The notes under the pieces: generated by a model
Databases searched by the model: none
Seen by the model: only the letters and a program-made list of their open reading frames with translations
What the model was told of the DNA's origin: nothing
Assembly: GCA_002110465.1 (NCBI GenBank)
Contig: NEED01000075.1
Coordinates: forward strand, 124,001-188,000
Origin: an unicellular cyanobacterium SU2
GTDB taxonomy: Bacteria > Cyanobacteriota > Cyanobacteriia > Cyanobacteriales > Microcystaceae
Length of the DNA stretch: 64,000 nt
Direction of reading: 5' to 3'
Shown: one piece after another, positions 36,543 to 44,731 of the stretch
Layout: the number at the start of each line of letters is the position of its first letter
Position numbering within the stretch: position 1 is the stretch's first letter
Program-made: the position numbers and the translations under genes

Positions 36543-36974
36543 TTATTTGCCAATATCTTCATTCCAAAGTAAAGGATTTTTATCAATAAATTCTTTCATT
36601 AATTGCTGACAGTCGTCTAACTCTAAATCTATGACTTCAACCCCATGAGACTCCATAAATTCTCTAGCACCAGGGAAGGTTTTTGATTCTCCAGCAATTA
36701 CTTTTTTTATGCCAAATTGAACCACGGCCCCTGCACATAAATAACAGGGCATTAAAGTTGAATAAAGGATGGTATTTTTATAACTGCCAATGCGTCCTGC
36801 ATTCCGTAAACAATCAATTTCAGCATGGGTAACAGGGTCACTATTTTGGACTCGTTTATTGTGGCCTTGACCAATAATTTTATTCTCTTTAACTAATACT
36901 GAACCAATGGGAATCCCCCCTTCTTTTAACCCTTGTTTAGCCTCGGCGATCGCTGCTTCCATAAACTCATCCAT
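36543..36974 (-). CDS. Cytosine deaminase-like nucleoside deaminase (yeast Fcy1 type)
   Basis: A 143-residue zinc deaminase with His50-Ala-Glu52 (proton shuttle) and PCYLC (Cys77, Cys80) as ligands. Outside the motifs it resembles yeast cytosine deaminase: GGIPIGSVLV, GQGHNKRVQ and the C-terminal ending WNEDIGK, against GHNMR and WFEDIGE in yeast (from memory). The likely reaction is cytosine to uracil. Guanine deaminase or TadA-like activity is less likely because the C-terminal tail differs. Confidence 0.82.
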   Translation of the reverse strand: MDEFMEAAIAEAKQGLKEGGIPIGSVLVKENKIIGQGHNKRVQNSDPVTHAEIDCLRNAGRIGSYKNTILYSTLMPCYLCAGAVVQFGIKKVIAGESKTFPGAREFMESHGVEVIDLELDDCQQLMKEFIDKNPLLWNEDIGK

Positions 36975-37129
36975 ACGGTTAATTCTCCTGAAATTTTTGC
37001 TATCAATACTGATGGTCTTAAATAATTTTAACTAAAAATAATTGATAAGATATAAAGATCAAAGAATGTTAACTAAAATGAAAGTCTTCTGAGCTAAACC
37101 CTAAATCCCTCATCTAGGAATGATTATTA

Positions 37130-37801
37130 ATGACCAATTTTCCGATTCAAGTGAAAGATTTAAGCTTCAGTTGGCATGAAAACGCCCCTGTCCTTCGCTC
37201 ATGTTCCCTAGAAGTTCCTGAAGGGGAATTTTGGATGCTATTAGGCACAAATGGCAGTGGAAAATCTACCCTCTTACGACTAATGACGGGACTTTTGACC
37301 CCCCAAAGCGGAAGTATCGCCATGACTCCCCCCGTCGGTTTTGTCTTCCAAAACCCTGATCTACAGTTAGTTATGCCTACAGTGGGGGCTGATATTGCCT
37401 TTGGCTTAGTTCCTGAAAAGCTTTCTACCGTAGAAGTTCGTAACCGTGTCAGAGAAGCTTTATCGGCGGTTAATCTCCTAGAATTAGAGCGACGACCGAT
37501 TTATGCTCTTAGTGGTGGACAAAAACAACGAATTGCGATCGCAGGAGCCATTGCCCGCCATTGTCGAGTGCTTCTCTTAGATGAACCTACCGCTCTCCTT
37601 GATGCTGATACCCAAATAGAATTAGTCGTTCAGGTACAACGTTTGGTTAAAAGTCGAGGGATAACGGCTTTGTGGGTGACACATCGTTTAGAAGAGTTAA
37701 ATTATTGTGATGGTGCTTTTTTACTCAAGAACGGCCAAGTAAGTGATCAAGGAGATCCTAATGATCTAAAAGCTAAATTAGTCGGAGATACTTCTACCTA
37801 A
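37130..37801 (+). CDS. ABC transporter ATPase, energy-coupling factor (CbiO/EcfA) type
   Basis: A 223-residue ATPase with Walker A GTNGSGKST (39-47), Q-loop FVFQNPDLQLV, signature LSGGQKQR and Walker B VLLLDEP. The FVFQNPDxQ Q-loop is typical of the cobalt/nickel/vitamin ECF group. No transmembrane EcfT or substrate subunit is near, so the substrate is unknown. Homologues of this kind exist in cyanobacteria and plastids. It is 75 bp upstream of the NYN nuclease gene on the same strand. Confidence 0.87.
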   Translation: MTNFPIQVKDLSFSWHENAPVLRSCSLEVPEGEFWMLLGTNGSGKSTLLRLMTGLLTPQSGSIAMTPPVGFVFQNPDLQLVMPTVGADIAFGLVPEKLSTVEVRNRVREALSAVNLLELERRPIYALSGGQKQRIAIAGAIARHCRVLLLDEPTALLDADTQIELVVQVQRLVKSRGITALWVTHRLEELNYCDGAFLLKNGQVSDQGDPNDLKAKLVGDTST

Positions 37802-37876
37802 AAAGGAATTTTTTGTTAAAATTAGGGAATATTTTCAGGAAAAATATCTCAGTACATATGATCATTATCAAGAAAA

Positions 37877-38422
37877 ATGGCTACTTATCACAATCCTTTA
37901 TTACTTATCGATGGCTATAACATTATTGGAGCTTGGGCCTCTCTCAAGAAAACCCGCGATCGCCATGGGTTAGAACCAGCTAGGCGAGAACTAATAGAAG
38001 CTCTAGTTAATTACATTGCCCATAGTGGTTATCAAGCTCAAGTTGTTTTTGACTCTCAATATCGTAAAACTCCCAGTTCTCTAGAAAAGCATTCGCCCAA
38101 TTTATCGATATATTTCACTGCTTGGGCGCAGACTGCCGATACTTACATTGAAAAATTTTGTGCCTCTTTTTTTCATCAAAAAAGTCCTTCTCAGTCTCGA
38201 TTAATCGTCGCTACATCAGATCGAGATCAACGATTGACAGTAGTAGGTTATGGTGCAGAATGGATGTCAGCCCAACGTCTAGCTAGTGAAATTGACTTAT
38301 CAGGTCATCAAATTAAGCGTAAGCAACGACCTAGCAAACGCAGTCAGGGTCGTTTTTTGTTTAATTGTCTTGATGCTAAATCCCAAGAACGCCTAGCACA
38401 ATGGCGACAAGGTTCTTACTAG
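37877..38422 (+). CDS. NYN domain (YacP/Rae1-like) RNA endonuclease
   Basis: A 181-residue PIN-like nuclease of the YacP group. LLIDGYNIIGAW carries the first catalytic Asp, VVFDSQ and ATSDRDQR the others, and a basic tail (KRKQRPSKRSQ) could bind RNA. Bacillus Rae1 cleaves ribosome-bound mRNA; a similar role is inferred. It lies just upstream of tRNA-Glu on the same strand. Confidence 0.85.
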   Translation: MATYHNPLLLIDGYNIIGAWASLKKTRDRHGLEPARRELIEALVNYIAHSGYQAQVVFDSQYRKTPSSLEKHSPNLSIYFTAWAQTADTYIEKFCASFFHQKSPSQSRLIVATSDRDQRLTVVGYGAEWMSAQRLASEIDLSGHQIKRKQRPSKRSQGRFLFNCLDAKSQERLAQWRQGSY

Positions 38423-38469
38423 ATATCATCCAGGCCTAAAAAAAATGAAAAAAATTTAGAGCCTAGCTA

Positions 38470-38498
38470 TTGACATTCCTAAAATTTATTGGTAAATT
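38470..38498 (+). promoter_or_regulatory. trnE: Sigma-70-type promoter of tRNA-Glu
   Basis: Perfect -35 TTGACA (38470-38475), 17-bp spacer, -10 TAAATT (38493-38498), 20 bp before the tRNA. Confidence 0.75.
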
Positions 38499-38518
38499 AG
38501 TAAATGTGTCAAAAACAA

Positions 38519-38591
38519 GCCCCCATCGTCTAGTGGCCTAGGACACCTCCCTTTCACGGAGGCGACAGGGATTCAAATTCCCTTGGGGGTA
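38519..38591 (+). tRNA. trnE: tRNA-Glu (anticodon TTC)
   Basis: A 73-nt cloverleaf. The acceptor GCCCCCA pairs with TGGGGGT (first pair G-U). The D arm has TCTAGTGGCCTAGGA, the anticodon arm is CCTCC-CTTTCAC-GGAGG with TTC at 38553-38555, and the T arm is AGGGA-TTCAAAT-TCCCT. The final A at 38591 is the discriminator base. In cyanobacteria this tRNA also donates glutamate to tetrapyrrole synthesis. Confidence 0.96.
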
Positions 38592-38600
38592 TTGCAAATA

Positions 38601-38636
38601 GAGGAGCGGAACTTAGGTTTTGCTCCTTTATTTTTA
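38601..38636 (+). terminator. Rho-independent terminator after tRNA-Glu
   Basis: AGGAGC pairs with GCTCCT across a 14-base loop, followed by TTATTTTT. Confidence 0.7.
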
Positions 38637-38698
38637 GCCTTCCTGCGAGAAGCCCCGCGCTGTACCTACACCGATCAGCCTCGGGAGGAGTGTCAAGG
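38637..38698 (+). mobile_element. Possible right-end relic of an IS200/IS605 (tnpB) element
   Basis: AGCCCCGCGCTGTACC followed by CGATCAGCCTCGGGAGGAGT and GTCA resembles, from memory, the right end of cyanobacterial tnpB transposons, where the guide-RNA scaffold ends in GGGAGGATGTCAC. No tnpB or tnpA frame is adjacent, so it would be a solo end. This is a pattern match only. Confidence 0.35.
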
Positions 38699-38924
38699 GA
38701 TTGCAGATTCCAGATTGTAGATTTTAGACGGGCGGCTTAAAGGTCGGAAATAATTCCGACCCCGCGCCCTCATTTATTGTAGATTTTAGAGGATAGATTT
38801 TAGATTTACCCATGCTTGGAAGCAAGGGCTTGTATTTACTCAATCACCAAGCACCAATCTCCAATCTAAAATCTCTGGTCACACTGAGAGACAGTCGAAG
38901 CCTACTTTGTCCCTCCACCTGATT

Positions 38925-40214
38925 TCAAGTAGGATTTTCGACGACTCCGATAAATAGAAGCGTTTCTGTCTTGCGATCACGGATCATACATAAAAAAGGA
39001 CGATCAACCACCATACTAAAATCATCTTCTCTAGGGAATACAGAAGTTACCCTAACGTCAGCAGAACTGGTAGGGGCTGATTGGGTTCCCTTTTCGTTAA
39101 CTTCTACTAAGGTCTTGTGTCTAAGATGATTAACATAGACTTGACGGGATGTTAACTTAGAAAAGCTTGCTGAGGACTGCTCAAACATCGTAGACATTCC
39201 CACAGACTTTAGAGCCTTTTTCATATCCACTTCATAAGATAAACTAAAGCGAGGTAATTTTAAGCTTCCTTGTTGTTCGCGTAATTGTTCCATCCATTTT
39301 CTCCACTGAGTCACCGTCAATTGAGGTAAGAGATCTTCTGGATTAGTGTTGGCTTTAGGCAGAAAAATTTCTAAACTAAAGCGTTCTCCCCCGTAGGGTA
39401 AACTAATGGCTTGAAATTGTGAAGTTTCCAAATAAGGATACTTTCCTTGACGAGACATTAAGGGAAAATCAATTGAGCGACCATCTCTTAAATAAAACGG
39501 CTGTTCTGTAGTCAGACTTTCGTCAAATGGGACTTGCCAAACCCCCTTAAAATAAATGGCGTTAATCAAAAATAAGATATCTTCATGATTAATTTTCTCA
39601 ATAATCTGAGGAACTTTCCCTTGAGTTTGATCTTCTACCCAACGATTAATGATCCCAACTGACTCAGAATTGTCAAAATTCAAATTGGTAATTTGTGCCT
39701 GGTAGTATTCTCGATTGGTTTTAAGGAATTGGTAGCGAAATGAGAATCCTTGCTTAGCCCAAAGAGAATTAGCGATCGCTAATTGACCTCGATAATTATT
39801 CTTCTGTAAAGATTGTTCTAGGGTTTGATTAGCCTTATTCAAAGCCTCAATATCAACCCCTTCAATTCCTAGAACAGAAGACATTTCCTGCTGAGTCATG
39901 CCGCTTGCACCATTGTAGAGCATAGATAGGCTAAGGGCGACACTAACAGGGGAAACAAAAATATTTTGTTCAGACTCTTGTTTAGCCAAGGTAGAAAAGA
40001 GCTTAAACCCGAATTGCATTTGGGCATTCACCAACTTTTGTTTATCCCAAGACTTTTTGGGAAAAAATAGCTTGGGGGAAACTTCTTGTATGGCTTGAGC
40101 GTCTGCTAATATGCTGAGAACCTGAGTTTTGGATGAAGGAATCAACCAACTCAAGACAAACAAACCCAGAAATCCAAAAGTTGCGATCGAGGTTTTTCGA
40201 TTCTTCTTCATCAT
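38925..40214 (-). CDS. Serpin family protease inhibitor, secreted
   Basis: A 429-residue serpin. The first 40 residues have a hydrophobic export signal (about 11-26). The core has SVALSLSMLYNGASG, ILFLINAIYFKGVWQ and PYGGERFSLEIFLP; the reactive-loop hinge reads EKGTQSAPT; and FSMVVDRPFLCMIRD closes the fold. Counting from the hinge Glu as P17, the scissile bond would fall near VT-S in VRVTSVF (P1 Thr), not an Arg or Lys. The Pro at P10 is unusual. It stands alone with an attenuator-like leader. The target protease is unknown. Confidence 0.88.
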   Translation of the reverse strand: MMKKNRKTSIATFGFLGLFVLSWLIPSSKTQVLSILADAQAIQEVSPKLFFPKKSWDKQKLVNAQMQFGFKLFSTLAKQESEQNIFVSPVSVALSLSMLYNGASGMTQQEMSSVLGIEGVDIEALNKANQTLEQSLQKNNYRGQLAIANSLWAKQGFSFRYQFLKTNREYYQAQITNLNFDNSESVGIINRWVEDQTQGKVPQIIEKINHEDILFLINAIYFKGVWQVPFDESLTTEQPFYLRDGRSIDFPLMSRQGKYPYLETSQFQAISLPYGGERFSLEIFLPKANTNPEDLLPQLTVTQWRKWMEQLREQQGSLKLPRFSLSYEVDMKKALKSVGMSTMFEQSSASFSKLTSRQVYVNHLRHKTLVEVNEKGTQSAPTSSADVRVTSVFPREDDFSMVVDRPFLCMIRDRKTETLLFIGVVENPT

Positions 40215-40248
40215 GATTACTCCTATCTACCATAGTGGGATGTCCAAG

Positions 40249-40277
40249 AGAAAAACCCCCAAAGCTTTTTGAGGGTT
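40249..40277 (-). terminator. Terminator hairpin inside the serpin leader
   Basis: On the minus strand AACCCTCAAA pairs with TTTGGGGGTT around loop AAGC and runs into TTTTTCTC. It lies only about 35 bp upstream of the serpin start, and no minus-strand gene ends near it, so it probably acts as an attenuator. Confidence 0.6.
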
Positions 40278-40292
40278 GCCCGTCTGGCAACC
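40274..40292 (-). promoter_or_regulatory. Alternative hairpin overlapping the serpin leader terminator
   Basis: Perfect GGTTGCC-AGACG-GGCAACC on the minus strand. Its 3' arm shares four bases with the 5' arm of the terminator at 40249-40277, so the two cannot form fully at once. Confidence 0.5.
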
Positions 40293-40444
40293 TTTGGCTT
40301 TGTCATAATCTTTTTGTACAAAGCATTCTTCTTTTGAGGATATCTTTGATTGCTAAACATAAACCCTTAGAATTGTAAACAAATAATTCTAACCGTTAAA
40401 GTCGCACCTAGTTGGGGGCAAGCAACGGAGGTAAGCTAAAGACC

Positions 40445-41128
40445 GTGAACATCGCACAAATCATTCAAAAAGGTGGGGTAGCTATGTGGCCGCTCCTTTT
40501 CCTATCGGTACTCGCATTAAGCACCATTATTGAGCGTTTCTGGTTTTGGCTGAGATTTCTTCTCAAAGAAGGACAAATTCTCAATCGAATCATGGATACC
40601 GCCGCTAGAAACTGGGATTTGGTTCCCAAAATTGCTAGAGAATACCGAAATCACCCCATAGGAAACTATCTTTACACACCTCTGAGATTGACCAATCCTG
40701 ATCCTGAAGTCTTCCATTTAGCTTTAGAATCAGCGGCCGATGATGAGTTGGCTCTCATGCGTCGGGGGGATAAAGTCTTAGAAGCTGTCATTGCTCTATC
40801 TCCGCTGTTGGGATTGTTAGGAACAGTATTAGGACTCATTGGTTCTTTAAGTTCAATTCAAATTAGTGATCTCGGAACAGCTTCGACGGCCGGAGTGACC
40901 CTCGGCATTGGTGAAGCCCTGATTTCGACAGCTGCTGGTTTAATCGTGGCCATTGTGAGTTTGGTTTTTTATCGTATTTTTCAAGCCCTATGGTTCAATC
41001 AAGTAAGGGTATTCCGCAAAACCGGTAGTGAGTTAGAAGTAATCTATCGGCAACGCTGGTTAGAAGCAGATGATGATCGCTATCCTATAGATACCGATTC
41101 GGAGTCTTCCGAAAGTACCGACTATTAA
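40445..41128 (+). CDS. exbB: MotA/TolQ/ExbB proton channel family protein
   Basis: An inner-membrane protein that with ExbD couples the proton gradient to work at the outer membrane, usually TonB-driven uptake. It has an N-terminal helix ([23 protein letters not shown]), a cytoplasmic loop, and two more helices with [15 protein letters not shown] and [16 protein letters not shown] prefer the GTG at 40445, which gives [11 protein letters not shown] and has GGAGG upstream, over the TTG at 40412. It is followed after 25 bp by exbD. No tonB or receptor gene is adjacent. Confidence 0.88.
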   Translation: MNIAQIIQKGGVAMWPLLFLSVLALSTIIERFWFWLRFLLKEGQILNRIMDTAARNWDLVPKIAREYRNHPIGNYLYTPLRLTNPDPEVFHLALESAADDELALMRRGDKVLEAVIALSPLLGLLGTVLGLIGSLSSIQISDLGTASTAGVTLGIGEALISTAAGLIVAIVSLVFYRIFQALWFNQVRVFRKTGSELEVIYRQRWLEADDDRYPIDTDSESSESTDY

Positions 41129-41153
41129 CCCTCTTTGATCTTGAAACATACCT

Positions 41154-41789
41154 ATGACACAGGCCACTGAGCAAAAACCAAAAACCAAAAAACATCAACC
41201 TCATGTTCATTCGCGTCCTCTAAAATTGTGGCAAGATACCTCCCACAACCAGGAGGTTCGCATTGAGATGTTGCCGATGATCGATGTAATCTTTTGCATT
41301 TTGACCTTTTTTATCTTGGGAGCAGTGGGATTGTCTCGTCAGCAGGCAATGAGCTTGGATTTACCCAAAGCCAGCACAGGGACACCGCAAATGCGAGAAA
41401 TGCTCGTGGTTAGCCTCGATGATTTTGGTCAGGTCTACGTGGAAAAACAATTGGTAACACGCAATCAACTCTTTGATGCGATTAAAAATTATCACCAGTT
41501 TAATCCTAATGGTCTGATGGTTCTTCACGCTTCAGGAAATGCTAGTTACAACGAGGTCGTTCAAGTGCTTGATATGCTCAAGCAAGTCGGGGGCGATCGC
41601 GTAGCCCTAGCCACCTTACCAGGAGAATCAGAGTCCTCTAATAATTGGACTGATCCCAGCCTGACTCCCTTGCCATCGGGGAATCAATTACCGGGAAACC
41701 TTCCTAATACCTGGCCACCAACAGATTCAACTAATCCAGGACAAGGATTCGGCAATTTCCCAGGCATTCCCACCGCCCCTTCCCCATGA
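41154..41789 (+). CDS. exbD: ExbD/TolR family protein
   Basis: A 211-residue partner of ExbB. The single membrane helix (MLPMIDVIFCILTFFILGAV) contains the key Asp in PMIDV. The periplasmic domain carries LPKASTG and VVSLDDFGQVYVEK, then VLHASGNASYNEVVQVLDMLKQVGGDRVAL in parts. A Pro/Asn-rich tail of about 45 residues is longer than usual and is probably unstructured. It forms an operon with exbB. Confidence 0.9.
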   Translation: MTQATEQKPKTKKHQPHVHSRPLKLWQDTSHNQEVRIEMLPMIDVIFCILTFFILGAVGLSRQQAMSLDLPKASTGTPQMREMLVVSLDDFGQVYVEKQLVTRNQLFDAIKNYHQFNPNGLMVLHASGNASYNEVVQVLDMLKQVGGDRVALATLPGESESSNNWTDPSLTPLPSGNQLPGNLPNTWPPTDSTNPGQGFGNFPGIPTAPSP

Positions 41790-41846
41790 TCAAAAGAGTT
41801 CTCCTAGCACCGATCATCCAAACCCATCCAACGTCAACCCATAAGA

Positions 41847-42284
41847 TTAATCTGTTGAGTGAGCTACTTTCATCAAAGATGACCCAGATCGCCGACAAGC
41901 GAGTAATTGTTCTTCTAAAGCAGCAATTCGATTGTATGCGGCTGTCAATTGAGCCGTCAGCCGGCGTACTTGGAGATCTCGTGAGAGAACAACCTCCCCT
42001 TCAGGAGCAATTAGACTTTGGTTTTCTCGGTCATCTGAGATGATGTCTTTATGTTTCATCCCTAACTTAAAAGGTTCGTTGGCAACCGAAGACAGCGCAG
42101 TAGGATAAGGGGTAGGATTAGGAACAGAATCAACAGACTCTTGACAGTTAGGGGCAGAAGTCTCTTTCGGTGTTGCTAAAATTGAAATCTGTTGACTTAC
42201 TTGTTCGACTATTTGATGAAGTTGATTGAACTTGTCATTGAGTTCATTAATTTGTTGCTGTAGCCCATCCATAAGAGTTCCCAT
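41847..42284 (-). CDS. Hypothetical coiled-coil protein
   Basis: A 145-residue soluble protein that I do not recognise. Residues 5-38 (LQQQINELNDKFNQLHQIVEQVSQQI) and about 105-128 (VRRLTAQLTAAYNRIAALEEQLL) are predicted coiled coils, joined by a Pro/Ser-rich linker. It is convergent with exbD, with 57 bp between stops. Similar small coiled-coil proteins are frequent in cyanobacteria, without known role. Confidence 0.6.
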   Translation of the reverse strand: MGTLMDGLQQQINELNDKFNQLHQIVEQVSQQISILATPKETSAPNCQESVDSVPNPTPYPTALSSVANEPFKLGMKHKDIISDDRENQSLIAPEGEVVLSRDLQVRRLTAQLTAAYNRIAALEEQLLACRRSGSSLMKVAHSTD

Positions 42285-42458
42285 CTGTAATACTTAATCT
42301 ATCTTTATTATCCTAGAAGTGACCACCGAAAATCTTTACAGACTCCCGATTGATTTAACGATTGGTTAACTCGTCTTAATTAAAAGATAAAATTGCCTGT
42401 TGTTTGTCATAGCTTTTTAGACATTACTTAACAGTAATTATTGATACAATATTAAGTT

Positions 42459-43637
42459 ATGCTTAGCCGTCGTTCTTTTTTAATTAGCCTTGGAAGTGTA
42501 GCACTGACTCAATTATTATCAGGGTGTGGCGATCGCGCGGCTGCTTTAAGGGTTTTGTTGCTACAAGGCTCAATCCCTCCCCAGTTATTAAAAGCTTTTC
42601 GCCAACAACTGCCTGAACCACCTACCCTTTCTTTCAAACCGAAATCCCAATTAAAAGACCTATGGACACAATTAGAAAGTTGGCAAGGGAAAAATACCGA
42701 TTCTCAGGGTCTTAAAGGTTTTTTGGGTCAACTTCCTTTGATTAACCAAAATTCGCCTCAAATGAGTGATTTAATAACCCTAGGAGATGCTTGGTTAGGG
42801 TCGGCGATTCAAGAGAAGTTAATTCAACCAATGACCTTAACTGAGATAGCAAATTGGCAACAACTCGATTCCCGTTGGCAAACGTTGGTCAAACGAGATC
42901 AAGCAGGATATTTAGATTCCCAAGGACAAATTTGGGGCGCGCCCTATCGTTGGGGAACGACCTTAATTGCTTATCGCAGTGATCAGTTTGAGCGGTTGGG
43001 ATGGACTCCCAGAGACTGGTCAGATTTATGGCGAGAGGAATTGAGCGATCGCATTGCCCTAATTGATCAACCGAGAGAAATTATTGGTTTAACGTTAAAA
43101 AAACTAGGTTATTCCTATAATAATCAAAATTTAGCCAATATTCCTCATTTATCTTCCGAACTTAAAGCCCTGAATCAACAAGTTAAATATTACAGTTCTC
43201 GATATTATTTACAGCCGTTGATCATCGGAGATGTTTGGCTGAGTGTGGGTTGGTCGAGTGATATTCTACCGTTAGTGGCTCGTAATCGCCAAATTAAGGC
43301 GATTGTTCCCCAATCAGGAACCTCTCTTTGGACAGATTTATGGGTAAAACCAAGGGGAAAACAAGACAATAATAGGTTATCGGAATTAACTAAAAAATGG
43401 ATTGATTTTTGTTGGCAAGAGTCCTCAGTCAATCAAATTTCTTTGTTGACAGATGGGGCTTCTCCCATGATTTATAATAATCTAAACCTATCAGCAAAAG
43501 TCAGAAATAATCCCCTATTATTTATTGATAAAAATATTATGAATAAGTGTGATTTTCTTGAACCATTGTCTGAAGAAAGTCAACAACAGTACGAAAGAAT
43601 TTGGAAAGAAATGAGAACAGGTCAACTCTATCAATAG
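42459..43637 (+). CDS. PotD-like extracellular solute-binding lipoprotein
   Basis: A 392-residue periplasmic-binding-type protein. The N-terminus has a twin-arginine-like RRSFLISLG and a lipobox LLSGC, so it is probably a lipid-anchored protein, with Cys at about 23. WGAPYRWGTTLIAYRSDQF and WSDLWREEL are typical of the PotD/spermidine-putrescine binding family. No permease or ATPase gene is adjacent. The ligand is unknown, and polyamine binding is only suggested by family. Confidence 0.8.
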   Translation: MLSRRSFLISLGSVALTQLLSGCGDRAAALRVLLLQGSIPPQLLKAFRQQLPEPPTLSFKPKSQLKDLWTQLESWQGKNTDSQGLKGFLGQLPLINQNSPQMSDLITLGDAWLGSAIQEKLIQPMTLTEIANWQQLDSRWQTLVKRDQAGYLDSQGQIWGAPYRWGTTLIAYRSDQFERLGWTPRDWSDLWREELSDRIALIDQPREIIGLTLKKLGYSYNNQNLANIPHLSSELKALNQQVKYYSSRYYLQPLIIGDVWLSVGWSSDILPLVARNRQIKAIVPQSGTSLWTDLWVKPRGKQDNNRLSELTKKWIDFCWQESSVNQISLLTDGASPMIYNNLNLSAKVRNNPLLFIDKNIMNKCDFLEPLSEESQQQYERIWKEMRTGQLYQ

Positions 43638-43652
43638 TTTAAAAAAATTAAA

Positions 43653-43889
43653 ATGAAAACAGGATTATTATTGCTTATTCAAGGATACAGAAATTTTATT
43701 TCTCCCTTATTTCCTCCTAGTTGTCGTTTTCAGCCAACTTGTTCTCAATATGCTTTAGAGGCTGTAGAAAAATTTGGGGTCTTAACAGGGAGTTGGTTGG
43801 CAATAAAAAGAATTTTACGCTGTCATCCTTTGCACCCTGGAGGATATGATCCAGTCCCGCCTCTAAATAAAAATTCACATAACAAGTAG
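43653..43889 (+). CDS. yidD: Membrane protein insertion efficiency factor YidD
   Basis: A 78-residue protein that helps YidC insert membrane proteins. It has the full family pattern: [19 protein letters not shown], then [15 protein letters not shown], then [15 protein letters not shown], with three conserved Cys. It lies 15 bp after the PotD-like gene, so the two may be co-transcribed. The usual rnpA/yidC neighbours are absent, as is common in cyanobacteria. Confidence 0.95.
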   Translation: MKTGLLLLIQGYRNFISPLFPPSCRFQPTCSQYALEAVEKFGVLTGSWLAIKRILRCHPLHPGGYDPVPPLNKNSHNK

Positions 43890-44055
43890 TACCATCGCCA
43901 AAAATCAAATCTCTTCTAAAAAAGCTTTTAATCTTTGGTCATGATTTTTTTCCGATCACCCTACATCCTACACCCCGTCAACTAAAAAATCTGCCTAACC
44001 TCTTGATGAGAAAAGACAGATTGAAAGACTTTGAGCATAAATTTTATTAATTTAT

Positions 44056-44502
44056 TTAGGCTTTATGACGAGAATAGTCATCTTGGAAACGAATAATATC
44101 ATCTTCTCCTAAATATTCTCCATTTTGAACTTCAATTAAAATTAACTTAATGACCCCTGGATTTTCTAATCGATGGGCTGTACATTGGGGAACATAAGTT
44201 GATTGATTAGCTGCTAATATATGTTCTTGATCTCCACAAACGACTTTAGCCGTTCCTGAAACAACAATCCAGTGTTCGCTACGGTGATGGTGCATTTGTA
44301 AACTGAGACGATGACCTGGGTTAACTTCGATTCGTTTAATTTTATATCCGGGTCCTTCTTCTAGGGTCGTAAATGATCCCCAAGGTCTCATTTCAGTAGC
44401 AGCTACACCGCTATGGGAGACAGAAAAGGGAATGGATACGAGATCTGTTTTGTCAGTAGTTGTCTGTTGTTGAGTGATTGCTGCTTCTTTTGTTTGAACC
44501 AT
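44056..44502 (-). CDS. Mannose-6-phosphate isomerase type II C-terminal cupin protein
   Basis: A 148-residue single cupin matching the isomerase half of bifunctional mannose-1-phosphate guanylyltransferase/isomerase enzymes. RPWGSFTTLEEGPGYKIKRI starts the domain, and LQMHHHRSEHWIVVSGTAKV holds the metal-binding His and Glu. It may interconvert fructose-6-phosphate and mannose-6-phosphate, providing mannose for glycans. A stand-alone cupin of this type is common in cyanobacteria. No guanylyltransferase gene is adjacent. Confidence 0.88.
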   Translation of the reverse strand: MVQTKEAAITQQQTTTDKTDLVSIPFSVSHSGVAATEMRPWGSFTTLEEGPGYKIKRIEVNPGHRLSLQMHHHRSEHWIVVSGTAKVVCGDQEHILAANQSTYVPQCTAHRLENPGVIKLILIEVQNGEYLGEDDIIRFQDDYSRHKA

Positions 44503-44731
44503 AATATTATTCCTCAGAGATTAAAAAGTTAAGAATTTGATCGTTTTGCTACTTTTGCTTAAAACGATAGCACAGATCATTCAAAATGACAGCAATCTTT
44601 AATCAAATAAACAAATATCAATGATTTGTTGAAAAAAATATGAAAACAAGCCATCTTATTGCAGAATATTGGGTATATTTATTCTATTTTTCAGGAATTT
44701 AGATTAAGTATCGTAACTGACTAATCACTTG

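Larger units (their letters stand above)
38423..38924. other. Spacer around tRNA-Glu with transposon-like relic and short repeats
   Basis: Beyond the tRNA (38519-38591) and its terminator this spacer holds a possible transposon right end (38637-38698), a perfect GGTCGGAA/TTCCGACC hairpin (38752-38771), and several scattered AGATTTTAGA-type words between 38700 and 38870, some inverted. Confidence 0.6.

Noticed and set aside
40042-40290. 82-residue minus-strand frame over the serpin leader
   Set aside because: It overlaps the serpin gene in another frame and its sequence comes from the hairpins.
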